A stretch of 55,621 nucleotides of DNA from Gammaproteobacteria bacterium. GTDB taxonomy: Bacteria; Pseudomonadota; Gammaproteobacteria; Pseudomonadales; Halieaceae. The position numbers were made by a program, and so were the translations under genes. The notes under the pieces are model-generated. The model ran no database searches, was not told where the DNA came from, and worked only from the letters and a program-made list of their open reading frames with translations. Of this stretch, positions 1 through 8,872 are shown in pieces. Position 1 is the stretch's first letter. Each line of letters opens with the position of its first letter. The stretch spans positions 1 through 55,621 of the forward strand of contig JAUIEP010000014.1 of assembly GCA_030428835.1 (NCBI GenBank), in the 5' to 3' direction.

Positions 1-1495
1 CCCGCAGTTCGTGCGCGCCGCGGCCCGGCGCCACGGCGACGACCCCGCAGTCACCTTCATGGGCGAGACCCTGCCCGACGATGCGATAACATTCCGCGAA
101 CTGGAGCGGCAGTCAGCGCGACTGGCTCGCGGCCTCATCGCGCGCGGGGTGGGGAAGGGCTCGCGTATCGGCTTCATTTACAGCAACGGTCCGATGTTCG
201 CCGTGCTGTTCGCCGCCGTGGCGCGCGCCGGCGCGGTGGCCATTCCCATCAGTACCTTCATCAAGGCGGGGGAACTGGTGCGCGTGTTGCGCCAGTCGGA
301 TATCACCGGGCTCATCCTGCAGCGCTCGCTGCTCGGCGCGGATCTCGTCGACAGGTTGTGCGACGCGCTGCCCGGACTGCGCGGTTGCACTGACCCCGAG
401 CTGCGCCTGGACGACGCGCCTTTCCTGCGCTGGGTCGTCTCCAGCGGAGAGAACCTGCCGCCGGCGCTGCGCACTCTCGACTGGCTGGATGCCGGCGCGG
501 ACAGTGTCAGCGAGGCATTGCTCGCCGCCGTCGAGTCCGAAATTCACGCGACCGACCAGCTCGTGGAGATCTACACCTCCGGTTCGATGGCGCTGCCCAA
601 GGGCGTCAAGCACAACCACGGGCCGGTCATGGCGCGCACGCACTACGTCCGCGGGATGGTTTCCAGCATCCAGCACGGTGCGCAGATTCCCGCGGCACTG
701 CCCATGTTCTGGATCGGCGGGCTGCTCATGTACCTGCTCGCCAACTGGGAGGCGGGCGCGGTCACCGTGTGCATGGAGCGCACGCTGAGCGACAGCCGCA
801 TGTCCATGGGCAGCGTCCTGGCGGAGGATGACCTGGCCAGCATGCCCGAGATGCCGACCAAGTGGGCGCTCGGTATGACGGAAACGATCGGTCCGTACTC
901 CTATGGCGACGTCCTGCGCGTGCCCGGCTACCCGCTGTGCCCGCCGCTGGACCATATCGCCGACGGCTTCGAGGTGCGGGTCGTGGACGAGGCGGGCAAG
1001 CCGGTCGCCGACGGCGAGCGGGGCGAGATTCAGGTGCGCGGCTATGCGCTGACACCGGCGCTGCACAAGATCGAGCGCGCCGCGCACTTCACCCCGGACG
1101 GCTTCTTCCGCACCGGCGACATGGGTGTGCGCGACGGCGCGCGCATTCACTTTGTCGGGCGCGACGGCGACATGATCAAGACCGCGGGCAGCAACGTGTC
1201 GCCCGCCGAGGTGGAACTGGAGATGCAGCAGCTCGACGGCGTGCACTCGGCCTACGTGCTGGGCCTGCCGGACGCCGAGCGCGGCCAGCTGCTGGTGGCG
1301 GCGGTGGTGCCGCGGGAGGGCGGCGCGCCGGATGCCGAGGCGCTGCGCGCGGCGCTGAAGGCGCGCCTGTCCAGTTACAAGGTGCCGCGGGAATACGTGT
1401 TCCTGGCGCGCGAGGAGATCCCGCTGCTGCACAGCAACAAGGTCGCGCGGCGCGAGCTGCAAAAACTGATCGCCGCCCGGCTCGGCAGGGACTGA
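1..1495 (+). CDS. AMP-dependent acyl-CoA synthetase/ligase, 5' end cut by the window
   Basis: Adenylate-forming enzyme that would activate a carboxylic acid to its CoA thioester at the head of the catabolic cluster. The frame is open from base 2, before the first possible GTG at 11, so the true N-terminus probably lies outside the window. Counting from GTG 11, the P-loop-like motif YTSGSMALPKGV lies near residue 187 (usual form SGTTGxPKG, so STG has become SMA), GMTET near 287, FFRTGDMG and GRDGDMIKTAGSNVSP follow, and the C-terminal SNKVARREL keeps the lysine of motif A10. The stretch between P-loop and GMTET is only about 100 residues, roughly 40 shorter than usual, and the GGA-type strand before GMTET is not visible. 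The family call is firm; the substrate is unknown. Confidence 0.88.
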   Translation, partial: PQFVRAAARRHGDDPAVTFMGETLPDDAITFRELERQSARLARGLIARGVGKGSRIGFIYSNGPMFAVLFAAVARAGAVAIPISTFIKAGELVRVLRQSDITGLILQRSLLGADLVDRLCDALPGLRGCTDPELRLDDAPFLRWVVSSGENLPPALRTLDWLDAGADSVSEALLAAVESEIHATDQLVEIYTSGSMALPKGVKHNHGPVMARTHYVRGMVSSIQHGAQIPAALPMFWIGGLLMYLLANWEAGAVTVCMERTLSDSRMSMGSVLAEDDLASMPEMPTKWALGMTETIGPYSYGDVLRVPGYPLCPPLDHIADGFEVRVVDEAGKPVADGERGEIQVRGYALTPALHKIERAAHFTPDGFFRTGDMGVRDGARIHFVGRDGDMIKTAGSNVSPAEVELEMQQLDGVHSAYVLGLPDAERGQLLVAAVVPREGGAPDAEALRAALKARLSSYKVPREYVFLAREEIPLLHSNKVARRELQKLIAARLGRD

Positions 1496-1550
1496 CAGCC
1501 GGCCGCGCACCGGGTCGCGCGCCCCGGTACATCGACCAATCTGGAAAGTT

Positions 1551-1580
1551 GTCAGGCATTCAATTATTCTTTTGCCTGAC
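1551..1580. promoter_or_regulatory. Dyad symmetry upstream of the Rieske oxygenase gene
   Basis: Perfect 8-base inverted repeat GTCAGGCA (1551-1558) and TGCCTGAC (1573-1580) separated by a 14-base AT-rich spacer. It lies 80 bases before the oxygenase start and after the ligase stop. There is no T-run, so a regulator-binding site seems likelier than a terminator, but no regulator can be assigned. Confidence 0.35.
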
Positions 1581-1660
1581 CTCGCGCCCTGCAATACATC
1601 CTTGCACTCGCCCGGCCGGCCACTGTGCCGGTTGCGATTGCGCAAAACGGGAATCGAGCT

Positions 1661-2995
1661 ATGCCCGACAACACCGCAACCCAGGCCTCGGCCCAGCACA
1701 ACATACCGCACGCGATGTCGGCGCCGCACCGGGTGCCGAAGGAGCGCTACTACGACCGCGAGTTCTTCGAACTGGAGAAGACGCGCCTGTGGCCGCGCAC
1801 CTGGCAGATGGCGTGCCGCCTGCAGGAAATACCGAAGCCCAACGATTACGTGGAATACGAGATCTGCGACCAGTCCATACTGGTCGTACGGCAGGCCGAT
1901 CACGGCATAAAGGCGTTCTTCAACGTCTGCCCGCACCGCGCGACACAACTGGCCATGGGTGCCGGCTCCTTTCCCGGCGGGCAGGTGACCTGCCCGTTCC
2001 ACGGCTGGCGCTGGAACGCGAACGGCACCTCTTCTTTCATCTACGGCGCCGAGGGTTTCGCGCCCGAGTGCCTGCGCGACGAGGACATCGCGTTGCGCGA
2101 GTGCCGCGTGGAGGTGTGGGGCGACGCGGTATGGATCAACATGGACGCGAACGCGCGGCCGCTCGCGGAACAGCTGCAACCGGCGGCGGGCCGGCTGGAG
2201 GACGTGGCCATCGGCAACTGGCGCGTCAAGTGGTGGCAGGAGACCATCCTCAACGCCAACTGGAAGATGGCGCAGGAGGCCTTCATGGAGGGCTGGCACG
2301 TGATGCGCACGCACCCGCAGCTCACGCTGGGCGCGGGCGAGGCGTCGCCCGCCGGCTCGCTGCGCTACGACACCTATCCCAACGGTCACTGCAGTTTCGA
2401 GGGCGGCTCGCTGGACACCGATTTCCACAGCTTCGACGTCATGCTCGCCTCGTCGCAACTCCTCGCCGACGGCCTGGACGCGATGGCGATCGAGCGCGAC
2501 ATGCGCGTGCTGGAGAGCGTGCGCCACAAGATCGGCCCGGATGACACCATCCGCGCGGCGGTGGCCAGGGAGATGCGCGCCTACAACGAGGGCGCCGGTA
2601 TCCCGATGCCCGCGGGCATCGAGCAGCAGTCGCTGTGGTGGAACGGCATGGTCTTCCTGTTCCCGAATATTTTTTACCTGCCCATGTACGGCAATTCGCT
2701 GGCGTATCGCATCCGGCCTTACAACGACGACCCCGAGTGGTGCCGCTTCGAGGTCTGGTCGCTGACCACCTGGCCCGAGAGCTACCCCGAGGAGCGCGCC
2801 GTTTTGCGCGGCCGTTTCGACAAGGACGACACGGACAACTGGCCGCTGATTCCCATCCAGGATTTCTCCAACATCGAACGCCAGCAGCGCGGCTTGCATG
2901 TGCAGGGCTACCAGGGTCATCGATTAGCGGTGGACTGGGAAGCGGGTATCGAGAACATGCACCGCGAACTCGACAAGCGCCTGGCGCGGGCCTGA
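1661..2995 (+). CDS. Rieske non-heme iron oxygenase, alpha (oxygenase) subunit
   Basis: Aromatic-ring-hydroxylating-dioxygenase-type protein of 444 residues that would use electrons from a ferredoxin to hydroxylate or demethylate a substrate. The Rieske [2Fe-2S] site is C90-x-H92 and C111-x2-H114 (CPHRA and CPFHGW). The mononuclear iron histidines are H213 and H218 in EGWHVMRTH, a spacing typical of the family. ATG 1661 is chosen because it opens the conserved N-terminal part; an in-frame GTG at 1625 would add 12 residues with no family character. The next gene is a ferredoxin, so oxygenase and electron donor are co-transcribed; no reductase gene is in the window. The substrate cannot be read from sequence. 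Confidence 0.9.
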   Translation: MPDNTATQASAQHNIPHAMSAPHRVPKERYYDREFFELEKTRLWPRTWQMACRLQEIPKPNDYVEYEICDQSILVVRQADHGIKAFFNVCPHRATQLAMGAGSFPGGQVTCPFHGWRWNANGTSSFIYGAEGFAPECLRDEDIALRECRVEVWGDAVWINMDANARPLAEQLQPAAGRLEDVAIGNWRVKWWQETILNANWKMAQEAFMEGWHVMRTHPQLTLGAGEASPAGSLRYDTYPNGHCSFEGGSLDTDFHSFDVMLASSQLLADGLDAMAIERDMRVLESVRHKIGPDDTIRAAVAREMRAYNEGAGIPMPAGIEQQSLWWNGMVFLFPNIFYLPMYGNSLAYRIRPYNDDPEWCRFEVWSLTTWPESYPEERAVLRGRFDKDDTDNWPLIPIQDFSNIERQQRGLHVQGYQGHRLAVDWEAGIENMHRELDKRLARA

Positions 2996-3012
2996 GCGCA
3001 AAGGCGTCGCAC

Positions 3013-3327
3013 GTGCCGGTCGTCACCGTCCTGCCGGAAAACCTGGCTGTCGAAGTAGAGCCCGGCGAGTCGCTGGCGCAGGCTGCCTGGCGCCAGGGTT
3101 ACCACTGGCCCACGACCTGCTGGGGCGAGATGGAATGCACCGTGTGCGCCGCGACCGTGGTGGCGGGAGAGCATGCGGCGGAGCCCGCTACCGCGGAGGA
3201 GGAGGCGGCCATCGCGGGGCGCATGCCGCACTTCCTGCGCAAGCCGGGCACGCGACTGGCGTGCCGCCTGCGCGTGCTCGACGACGGTCTGGTGGTGGAG
3301 AAACCCGGTGTGCGGGCGCCGCAGTAA
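3013..3327 (+). CDS. [2Fe-2S] ferredoxin, adrenodoxin type
   Basis: Small electron carrier of 104 residues. The cluster ligands follow C-x5-C-x2-C (TTCWGEMECTVC) with a fourth Cys about 38 residues later in RLACRL, the spacing of adrenodoxin/putidaredoxin-type ferredoxins. GTG 3013 is preferred: AAAGG lies about 8 bases upstream, and the frame before it only overlaps the oxygenase gene. Its position 17 bases after the Rieske oxygenase suggests it is that enzyme's redox partner. An adrenodoxin-type donor could also serve a P450, but none is present here. Confidence 0.85.
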   Translation: MPVVTVLPENLAVEVEPGESLAQAAWRQGYHWPTTCWGEMECTVCAATVVAGEHAAEPATAEEEAAIAGRMPHFLRKPGTRLACRLRVLDDGLVVEKPGVRAPQ

Positions 3328-3446
3328 TGAATGGTGTAACGCGCAGAGCGTGCGATGACTCGCAGGGTTGCAGGCTGCACGCACCGGTTGCGCGCGGAAA
3401 CGCAGGCAGCGCCATCCGACGCTGCGTAGACAAGTGAAGGAATAGC

Positions 3447-5639
3447 ATGAACCTGGTACTACCCGAAGACAGTCTGCTGGTGCGCGACATGTTCGCGCGC
3501 CTGTTCGCCGAGCAGGCCTCGAGCGAGCGCGTGCGCGCCGCCGAACCCCTCGGCTTCGACGCCGATTTGTGGCGCGAGTTGTTGCAGGTCGACGCGCCGT
3601 TCCTGCGCGTATCCCTGGATGCGGGCGGCGCCGGCATGGGCCTGTTCGACGCCTGCCTGATGATGGAAGAGGCGGGCCGGCGCCTGGCGCCGGCGCCGCT
3701 GGCGGAGAGCGTCGCGGCCCTGCGCCTGCTGGGCGAACTCGGCGGGGCGGTGGCGGAGCAGTGGCTCGACCGTGTGCGCGGCGGCGACGCGCTGCTCACC
3801 CTGGCGGTGACCGAGGCGACGGCCGGGTCTGCGCAGATGATCCCGGGCGCCGGCGTCGCCGCGGGCATCCTGCTGCTGGACGGCGAGGACGTGGTCATCG
3901 AGGAGCCGGCCGAGCCGCCGGAGACGCCCCACACGCTGGGCGGCGCGGCGCTTGGGTTGTACACGCCGGGTACCGGCGCCCGCCAGGTTGTCGCGAGCGG
4001 CGCCGCGGCGCAGGCGGCGTGGCGCGCCGCGGTGCAGGAGTGGCAACTGCTGACGGCGGCGGCGCTGGTTGGCCTGGCCCAGGAGGCGCTGGCGATGGGC
4101 GCGCGGTACGCGGCGGAGCGCGAGGCTTTCGGCCAACCTATCGGCAGTTACCAGGGCATCGCGCACCCGCTGGCGGACGACGTCATCGACGCCGACGGCG
4201 CGCGCGTACTGCTGTGGCAGACGCTGCGGGCGATCGCCGATGGCGCTGCGCAGGCGGCGCCGATGGTGCCGCAACTGTTCTGGTGGGCCAACCGCACCGC
4301 GACCAACGCCGTTGCCCACGCGCTGCACACGTTCGGCGGTTACGGCCTGACCGACGAGTACGACATCCAGCTCTACCACCGCCGCGCCAAGGCCTGGGGC
4401 CTCGTGGCGGGCGACCCGCACGCGCACCTGGCGTGCGCGGGCCGCCGGCGCCTGCTCGGCGAACACGCGGACCTGCCCGACCCGGGCGAGGTGCCCGTGG
4501 AGTTCGAACCGCCGCCGGGCGGCGAGGAACTGGCGCGGGAGACCCGCGCGCTGTTCGAGCAACTGCTGGACCCCGACAAACACCTCCTGCACGACCACTC
4601 CTTCGAGTCGCACGACTGGGACGTGCACCGGGCGCTGGGTGCGGCGCGACTGCTGTTCCCCGACTGGCCCGAGGAGTGGGGCGGGCGCGGCGCCGACGCG
4701 GATTCCGCGCGCGCGAGCAAGGCGGTGTGGCAGGACGTCGGTTACACGCCGCCCGCGGCGGGTGTGACCGGCATGATCGGCGCCGCGGTGATGGCGTTCG
4801 GTACGCAGGCGCTGAAGGAAGAGGTCCTCAAGCCGTTCGCGGCGGGAGAGGTGACGGCGGTCCTGGGCTACACGGAACCCTCCTGCGGCTCCGACGTGTT
4901 CGCCGCGCGGACCCGCGCGGTGCGCGACGGCGATGACTGGATCATCAACGGCCAGAAGATGTTTACCTCGGGGGCGAACCTCGCGGGCTATGTCTTCCTG
5001 GTCACGCGCACCGACCCGGACGCGCCGAAACACCGCGGCATCACCATGTTCCTCGTGCCGCTCGACGATCCCGGCGTGGAGATTCACCCGGTCTACACCT
5101 TCATGGACGAGCGCACCAACGCGACCTTCTACTCCGACGTGCGGGTGCCGGACAAGTACCGCATCGGCGAGGTCAACGGCGGCGTCCGCGTACTGGCGTC
5201 GGCGCTCAGCCAGGAGCAGAGCGGCGGCTACTACTACCGCAACATGCGCGAGATGGCGGAGGCGGTCGAGCAGTGGCTGCGCGAGCGCGACGGGCTGGAC
5301 GATGACGGCGCCCTGGCGCGGCTGGCACAGGCGTACACCTACGCGGACATCGCGGAAGGGCTGGGGCACCGCTCGCTCGCGGCGCACCTTTCCGGTGAGG
5401 CGGACCTAGCCTACGGTCCGGCGGCCAAAATCTTCTGCAGCGAATCCTTCATCACCGTCGCCACGGACCTCATCGACCTCGCGGCCCCTGACTCGCTCGT
5501 GCGCGGCAAGGACGGCCTGGGCGTGGTCGAGATGGGCTACCGCCATTCCACGGCGACCACGATCTACGGCGGCACCAGCGAGGTGCTGCGCAGCATGGTT
5601 GCTGAGCGGCGGCTGGGCCTGCCGCGCAGCCGGGGCTGA
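3447..5639 (+). CDS. Fused two-domain acyl-CoA dehydrogenase
   Basis: A 730-residue flavoprotein made of two acyl-CoA dehydrogenase units in tandem. The first (about 1-360) contains the C-terminal-type AEREAFGQPIGSYQGIAH and HTFGGYGLTDEYD motifs. The second (about 370-730) contains YTEPSCGSD, INGQKMFTSGAN and a terminal IYGGTSEVLRSMVAERRLGLPR. Usual monomers are about 380 residues. The fused arrangement resembles FadE34/ChsE3 of mycobacterial sterol side-chain degradation, in which one half keeps the active site and the other is structural; that parallel is inference. AAGGA precedes the ATG. Expected reaction: alpha,beta-dehydrogenation of a bulky acyl-CoA with electrons passed to ETF. Confidence 0.88.
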   Translation: MNLVLPEDSLLVRDMFARLFAEQASSERVRAAEPLGFDADLWRELLQVDAPFLRVSLDAGGAGMGLFDACLMMEEAGRRLAPAPLAESVAALRLLGELGGAVAEQWLDRVRGGDALLTLAVTEATAGSAQMIPGAGVAAGILLLDGEDVVIEEPAEPPETPHTLGGAALGLYTPGTGARQVVASGAAAQAAWRAAVQEWQLLTAAALVGLAQEALAMGARYAAEREAFGQPIGSYQGIAHPLADDVIDADGARVLLWQTLRAIADGAAQAAPMVPQLFWWANRTATNAVAHALHTFGGYGLTDEYDIQLYHRRAKAWGLVAGDPHAHLACAGRRRLLGEHADLPDPGEVPVEFEPPPGGEELARETRALFEQLLDPDKHLLHDHSFESHDWDVHRALGAARLLFPDWPEEWGGRGADADSARASKAVWQDVGYTPPAAGVTGMIGAAVMAFGTQALKEEVLKPFAAGEVTAVLGYTEPSCGSDVFAARTRAVRDGDDWIINGQKMFTSGANLAGYVFLVTRTDPDAPKHRGITMFLVPLDDPGVEIHPVYTFMDERTNATFYSDVRVPDKYRIGEVNGGVRVLASALSQEQSGGYYYRNMREMAEAVEQWLRERDGLDDDGALARLAQAYTYADIAEGLGHRSLAAHLSGEADLAYGPAAKIFCSESFITVATDLIDLAAPDSLVRGKDGLGVVEMGYRHSTATTIYGGTSEVLRSMVAERRLGLPRSRG

Positions 5640-5815
5640 GTCTGCACGCTTTATAGTTGAACTCGCGTCAATAATAAGCGGCTTCCCCGCGATCATTTGC
5701 CGTTCAATACGCCGGAATCGACAAATAATTGATTATTTGTCAATATTATGGAGAATTGTAGACAGGTGCGACACGCCCCGACCGGGCCGCCGCGAGTGGA
5801 GTGCAGGCAGACCGC
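5640..5815. other. Intergenic region before the cyclase gene
   Basis: Short AT-rich interruption in otherwise GC-rich, tightly packed DNA. It contains the palindrome described at 5717-5744. The AT-richness and operator-like dyad suggest a separate promoter for the downstream genes; no convincing -35/-10 pair with normal spacing was found. Confidence 0.5.
5717..5744. promoter_or_regulatory. 28-bp operator-like palindrome
   Basis: The perfect core has 10-base arms: GACAAATAAT (5720-5729) and ATTATTTGTC (5732-5741) around a 2-base centre. Symmetry extends to 13-base arms with one mismatch (5719/5742). Size and tight centre fit a dimeric repressor site such as TetR, MarR or GntR families use. 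It lies about 72 bases before the cyclase start. No regulator gene is in the window. Confidence 0.6.
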
Positions 5816-6853
5816 ATGAGACGCTGGAAAAACAGGCCGGAGGGCGCCAACTGGGGCGAGTTCGGCGACGCCGACGCCATCGGCCGCCTGAACCTCCTCA
5901 CGCCCGAGAAGGTACTGCAGGGCGTGGCCGAGGTGCGCGAGGGCCGCAGCTTCTGCCTGTCGCTGCCGCTGGACTACCCGGGCGGCAGCGTCCTCAACCC
6001 GCGGCGCTTTCCCCCGGCGATCAGCTTCTCCATGCGCGGCGACGACCCCGCGATGTGTTACCCCATGGCGCGGGTGCAGCCCGGCCAGACCGACGTGGTC
6101 TGCGACGACCGCGTGCTGCTCTCCACGCAATACTCCACCCAGTGGGACAGCCTCGCGCACATGGGCGCGCTGTTCGACGCGGACGGCGACGGGCAGGACG
6201 AGATCGTGTTCTACAACGGCTACCGCGCGGGCGAGCACGTGCGCGCGCCGCGGGACTACCTGGACGGCGACCGCGACCTCGCGCCGCCCTACGGCGCGGG
6301 CCCGCTGGGCATCGACGCCGTCGCCACCACCTGTGTCCAGGGGCGCGGGGTGCTGGTGGACCTGCACGCGCATTTCGGCAACGAGCGGCGCGCGATCGGC
6401 TACGACGAGTGGATGCGCGTGCTGGACGCCGACGGCGTGGACGTGGAGGAGGGCGACATGCTGTGCATACGCACCGGCTTCGACCGGGTGTTGCTCGGGC
6501 ACGGCAAGGCGCCGCCCGAGGGCGTGCAGCACGCCGCCTGCACCGGCCTGGACGGCTCCGACGCCCGGCTGTTGCAGTGGATTACCGACGTGGGCGTGGC
6601 CGCGCTGGCCTCGGACAACGAGGCCGTGGAGTTCCTGCCCACGCCCAACCCGCCGGCGCGGCGCGGCGCGCACTTCCCGCTGCACGAGCACTGCCTGTTC
6701 AAGCTCGGCATCCCGCTCGGCGAGCTGTTCCTGTTGAGCGACCTCGCGGACTGGCTGCGCGAGAACGGGCGCTACCGTTTCCTGTTGACCGCGCCGCCCC
6801 TGCGCCTGCCGCAGGCGGTCGGTTCGCCGGTGACCGCCGTGGCCACGGTATAG
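5816..6853 (+). CDS. Cyclase-family (kynurenine formamidase-like) hydrolase
   Basis: A 345-residue member of the cyclase/Arylformamidase superfamily (PF04199 type). These enzymes hydrolyse amides or lactones at a divalent metal. The signature HxGTHxDxPxH appears as Q105-YST-Q109-W-D111-SLA-H115, so two metal-ligand histidines are glutamines; such TQWD variants may define a subfamily with changed or lost metal binding. In this cluster a ring-lactone hydrolase acting after the Baeyer-Villiger enzyme next door would make sense, but that is inference. ATG 5816 is preferred over an in-frame GTG at 5801; neither has a strong ribosome site. Confidence 0.75.
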   Translation: MRRWKNRPEGANWGEFGDADAIGRLNLLTPEKVLQGVAEVREGRSFCLSLPLDYPGGSVLNPRRFPPAISFSMRGDDPAMCYPMARVQPGQTDVVCDDRVLLSTQYSTQWDSLAHMGALFDADGDGQDEIVFYNGYRAGEHVRAPRDYLDGDRDLAPPYGAGPLGIDAVATTCVQGRGVLVDLHAHFGNERRAIGYDEWMRVLDADGVDVEEGDMLCIRTGFDRVLLGHGKAPPEGVQHAACTGLDGSDARLLQWITDVGVAALASDNEAVEFLPTPNPPARRGAHFPLHEHCLFKLGIPLGELFLLSDLADWLRENGRYRFLLTAPPLRLPQAVGSPVTAVATV

Positions 6854-6880
6854 GCGCGCCGGTGATACTTCCCACGGACA

Positions 6881-8872
6881 ATGACCATGACGTTTGACCT
6901 GAACGCGCAGCTGCGCGAGGCCGCGCGCGACCCCGCCGCCCTGCGCTGTGCCGTGGCCGGCGCGCACATCGTGCCGCTGCTCATGAGCTATGTGCACCTC
7001 ACAGGCGACCGTCGCTACCTCGAGCAGGTGCGCCCGTATATCCACGGTGGTTGGGACTACCAGCAGGATATTCCCGGCGCCCTGCAGGAGCAGATCCGCG
7101 CGGACCTGTGCGCCGCCATCGAACGCCTGGCGCAGTCCGGCACGGCTGAGCACCGCGAGCCCGCGCAGGCGGAACTCAAGGAGATGATCGACGTCGCCTG
7201 CGGCGCTGATGTGCCGGATATGTACCTGCCGATCTTCTACGAGGAGACCTGCTTCGGCGGTCGCGACTACCGCCGGATCGAGTGGCGCCGCGACGTGCCC
7301 GCCGCGCGGCGCGAGCAGTTCCAGGTGGTGATCGCCGGCGCCGGCTTCTCCGGGCTTGTCATGGGCCTGCGCCTGAAACAGGCCGGCATTCCCTTCGTCA
7401 TCGTGGAGAAGAACGCGGCGCTCGGCGGCACCTGGTACGAGAACTCGTATCCCGGCATCGGCGTGGACACGCCCTGCCACTTTTATTCCTTTTCACTGCT
7501 GCCGAACCCGGACTGGCCCGACTTCTTCAGTAAAGGCCCCGAGATACTCGCCTACCTGAATCGCATCGCCGACGAGTTCGGGCTGCGCGAGCATATCCGC
7601 TTCAACGAGGAAATCCGCAGCGCGCACTACGACGAGGAGCACTGCGTCTGGCGCATCGCCACGCAGCGGCGCGACGGCAGCCGTGATGCGCTCGAGGCGA
7701 ATGCGTTTGTCAGCGCCGTGGGCATCCTCAACCGTCCCTCCGTGCCGCCGCTGCCTGGCCTCGACAGTTTCGAGGGGCCCGCGTTCCACTCGGCGCGCTG
7801 GGATCACAGCGTCGATCTCACCGGCAAGCGCGTCGCGATGATCGGCACCGGCGCGTCCGGCATCCAGATCGGGCCGGCCATCGCCCCGCGCGTGGGCAGG
7901 CTGACCATCTTCCAGCGCTCCAAACACTGGATCATCCGCCACCCGATGTACCACGAGGGCGTGCCCGATGCGGTGAACTGGGCGAGCAAGCACATTCCCT
8001 ACTACCTCGATTGGTTCCGCTTCGGCCTGTTCTGGGCGGCCTCCGACGGTTTTCACCACACCCTGAAGATGGACCCTAAGTGGGGCGATCCCGAGCATTC
8101 GCTCAACGCCGAGAACGCGCAGATGCGCAAGGACCTCATCGCCTACGCGACCGCCGAACTGGGCGAGCGCACCGACCTGCTCGAGAAGACCATCCCCGAC
8201 TACCCGCCGTTCGGCAAGCGCATGCTGCGCGACAACGACTGGTACAAGATGCTGTGCAGGGACAACGTGGAGTTGTTCGCGGGCGATGTCGACCGCATCG
8301 AGGCGGACGGCGTGGTCGCCGGCGGCGAAAAATACCCCGCGGACGTCATCGTGCTGGCCACGGGCTTCGAGGCGCACCGCATGCTGGCCCCCATGGATAT
8401 TCGCGGCAGGGATGGGCGGTCGCTGCGCGACGAGTGGGGCGAGGACGACCCGCGCGCGCACCTGGGGATCACCGTGCCGGGCTATCCCAACTTCTTCCTG
8501 CTGTACGGCCCCAACACGAACCTCGCCCACGGCGGCAGCGCGTTTTTCCACAGCGAGTGCCAGGTGCGCTACATTTGCGATGCGCTGCGCGAGATGCTCG
8601 AGCACGGCTGGGACGAACTGGAAGTCCGGCAGGAGCCGTTCGAGGCGTACAACGCCAAGGTGGATGCCGAGCACCGCAACATGGTCTGGTCGCACCCCGG
8701 CGTGACGAGCTGGTACAAGAACGCGGGCGGCAGGGTCGTGATGAATTCGCCCTGGCGGCTGGCGGTGTACCGCCAGTTCACGGCGGCTATCGACCTTGAC
8801 GAATACCGTCACCGCTCGCTCGGTGGCGCCGGTGAAGACGCACGCGAGGAGCCGTTGGCCAATGAGCAGTAA
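6881..8872 (+). CDS. Baeyer-Villiger-type flavin monooxygenase with N-terminal extension
   Basis: Class B flavoprotein monooxygenase of 663 residues that would insert oxygen next to a ketone using NADPH and FAD. The FAD dinucleotide motif AGAGFSG is at 152-158, followed by GGTWYENSYPGIGVDTP. The Baeyer-Villiger fingerprint FxGxxxHxxxW[PD] is matched at 297-308 (FEGPAFHSARWD), and the NADPH motif GTGASG follows. About 145 residues precede the FAD motif, an extension also known in 4-hydroxyacetophenone monooxygenase-like enzymes. The end overlaps the next gene by 11 bases. The product would be an ester or lactone, a suitable input for the upstream cyclase-family hydrolase (inference). Confidence 0.9.
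   Translation: MTMTFDLNAQLREAARDPAALRCAVAGAHIVPLLMSYVHLTGDRRYLEQVRPYIHGGWDYQQDIPGALQEQIRADLCAAIERLAQSGTAEHREPAQAELKEMIDVACGADVPDMYLPIFYEETCFGGRDYRRIEWRRDVPAARREQFQVVIAGAGFSGLVMGLRLKQAGIPFVIVEKNAALGGTWYENSYPGIGVDTPCHFYSFSLLPNPDWPDFFSKGPEILAYLNRIADEFGLREHIRFNEEIRSAHYDEEHCVWRIATQRRDGSRDALEANAFVSAVGILNRPSVPPLPGLDSFEGPAFHSARWDHSVDLTGKRVAMIGTGASGIQIGPAIAPRVGRLTIFQRSKHWIIRHPMYHEGVPDAVNWASKHIPYYLDWFRFGLFWAASDGFHHTLKMDPKWGDPEHSLNAENAQMRKDLIAYATAELGERTDLLEKTIPDYPPFGKRMLRDNDWYKMLCRDNVELFAGDVDRIEADGVVAGGEKYPADVIVLATGFEAHRMLAPMDIRGRDGRSLRDEWGEDDPRAHLGITVPGYPNFFLLYGPNTNLAHGGSAFFHSECQVRYICDALREMLEHGWDELEVRQEPFEAYNAKVDAEHRNMVWSHPGVTSWYKNAGGRVVMNSPWRLAVYRQFTAAIDLDEYRHRSLGGAGEDAREEPLANEQ

Noticed and set aside
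113-2920. A 935-codon open frame on the minus strand opposite the ligase and oxygenase
   Set aside because: Low-complexity Arg/Ala/His/Val-rich sequence antisense to two genes with clear motifs; a GC-rich shadow frame.
3459-5387. A 642-codon minus-strand frame opposite the fused dehydrogenase
   Set aside because: No domain character; mirror of the codon bias of the real gene.
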